Shown one piece after another: positions 12,934-13,487 of a DNA stretch of 13,487 nucleotides (position 1 is the first letter of the stretch; every line of letters begins with the position of its first letter). The notes beneath the pieces are model-generated. The model was not told the DNA's origin, did not search any database, and worked only from the letters and a program-made list of their open reading frames with translations. A program made the translations under genes and the position numbers. The stretch comes from Candidatus Pacearchaeota archaeon UBA284 (lineage in GTDB: Archaea; Nanobdellota; Nanobdellia; Pacearchaeales; UBA284), in the NCBI GenBank assembly GCA_002499185.1, contig DAKN01000061.1:1-13487 (forward strand), written 5' to 3'.

Positions 12934-13410
12934 TTATACAGTTGGTGGACATTTTCCTTCTGAGATAATTACTTCTGAAACTGCTTTTTCACAGATGTAA
13001 GATTTTCCAGAGTTATCTAATACATAAGGATAGATTCTTATTTTTTTTAATGTTCCTTCATACACTATGCCCTCTATTTTAGCAATATTTGTAACATTCA
13101 AAGGAGTATTAGCTGTATTTAATATGGTTTTTAAATCATATTCAAAATTTGTATCAGTATCATTTATTCTTTTTATTCTGACCCCTGCAACATTAAATCT
13201 TCCTGAATTTTTTAGGGTTAAATCTATTTTATGGTCATAACAGGTATAATTTTCAACAGTAATGCTTACTCCTTCTGGGCAAATATCTTCTGGAATTACA
13301 TTTGTTTGCTCAAGAAGCCAGAAATATGTTGCTGTTGCCAAGCCAACAGCTAAAACAACTAGTAAAACATAAGAAACAATCTCGCTGATAGCTTTTTTAT
13401 TTATTTGCAT
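12934..13410 (-). CDS. Archaeal type IV pilin-like protein (four cysteines, NSG motif)
   Basis: With the chosen ATG the protein has 158 residues and a leader MQINKKA before ISEIVSYVLLVVLAVGLA, closely parallel to the MKINKRG leader of a neighbour. Upstream in-frame starts exist at 13440 (ATG) and 13443 (GTG, giving 169 residues). They would lengthen the leader to about 17 residues and are not excluded; no start here has a well-spaced Shine-Dalgarno site. The beta-rich outer domain includes KIDLTLKNSGRFNVAGVRIK, the strand-NsG-strand pattern, and three sequons (NYT, NDT, NVT). Four cysteines lie about 37, 50, 133 and 147 residues into the mature protein, paired near the stalk and near the C-terminus. 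A pilus or surface-filament subunit is likely. Confidence 0.85.
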   Translation of the reverse strand: MQINKKAISEIVSYVLLVVLAVGLATATYFWLLEQTNVIPEDICPEGVSITVENYTCYDHKIDLTLKNSGRFNVAGVRIKRINDTDTNFEYDLKTILNTANTPLNVTNIAKIEGIVYEGTLKKIRIYPYVLDNSGKSYICEKAVSEVIISEGKCPPTV

Positions 13411-13455
13411 TTTTTTAAGATTCACAGCTGAAAATTTCATCACCTTTTTTTAATT

Positions 13456-13466
13456 GTATTAAATAG
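13456..13466 (-). promoter_or_regulatory. TATA-like box of the first pilin-like gene
   Basis: On the minus strand CTATTTAATAC would place the transcription start near 13436, just past the upstream ATG at 13440. This mildly favours translation from the ATG at 13410. A second candidate, TTTAAAC, lies at the very end of the window (13481-13487). Confidence 0.35.
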
Positions 13467-13487
13467 TAAAAATCGTGATTGTTTAAA

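Noticed and set aside
11959..13443. Archaellin (archaeal flagellin) operon
   Set aside because: The leaders fit archaellins and pilins equally, but no archaellum accessory or motor genes are present and the sequences look like generic pilin-like proteins.
1..13487. CRISPR array, insertion sequence, phage or toxin-antitoxin system
   Set aside because: No regularly spaced repeats, transposase, integrase, terminal inverted repeats or small toxin-like gene pair was found; most genes are housekeeping or surface proteins.

Overview
The window looks like a stretch of a small-genome, AT-rich DPANN-type archaeon (Woesearchaeota/Pacearchaeota-like). The archaeal assignment rests on four things: pilins with class III signal peptides, a Dph6-type diphthamide ligase, an archaeal/eukaryotic-style Elp3 with a Trm9-like methyltransferase, and TATA-like boxes about 22-30 bases ahead of start codons with little or no leader. 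The lineage within DPANN is an inference from the short bacterial-like AlaRS and overall gene style, not from a marker gene. I see no tRNA, rRNA, CRISPR array or insertion sequence, and no gene-free stretch over 300 bases.

Layout. 1-1209 (+): the tail of an unrecognised gene, a 90-residue protein built from two copies of a 40-residue unit, a 206-base AT-rich spacer, and a 99-residue orphan whose end overlaps the AlaRS gene running the other way. 1190-4645 (-): a Trm9-like tRNA methyltransferase overlapped by a DHH-family protein with a degraded active site, then a short AlaRS with its own promoter. 4728-7490 (+): a tight Elp3 / AlkD-like / Dph6 operon, divergent from the methyltransferase. 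7539-7979 (+): an orphan alpha/beta protein. 7981-9049 (-): a metallophosphoesterase followed by a Nudix hydrolase. 9144-11365 (-): SerRS followed by two paralogous small membrane proteins, ended by a long U-tract. 11383-13443 (-): four consecutive pilin-like surface proteins.

How it fits together. The centre of the window is concerned with decoding and translation: AlaRS and SerRS, Elp3 and a Trm9-like enzyme that could act in sequence on wobble uridine, and Dph6 for the diphthamide of elongation factor 2. The right end is a cell-surface module. Three of its proteins share a four-cysteine layout that suggests disulfide-stabilised pilins. I did not find a clear new defence or mobile system. 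The best leads are the Trm9-like/Elp3 pair with its Dph6 operon, the pseudoenzyme-like DHH protein, the C-Ala-less AlaRS with a CTGPH editing site, and the four-cysteine pilin set.
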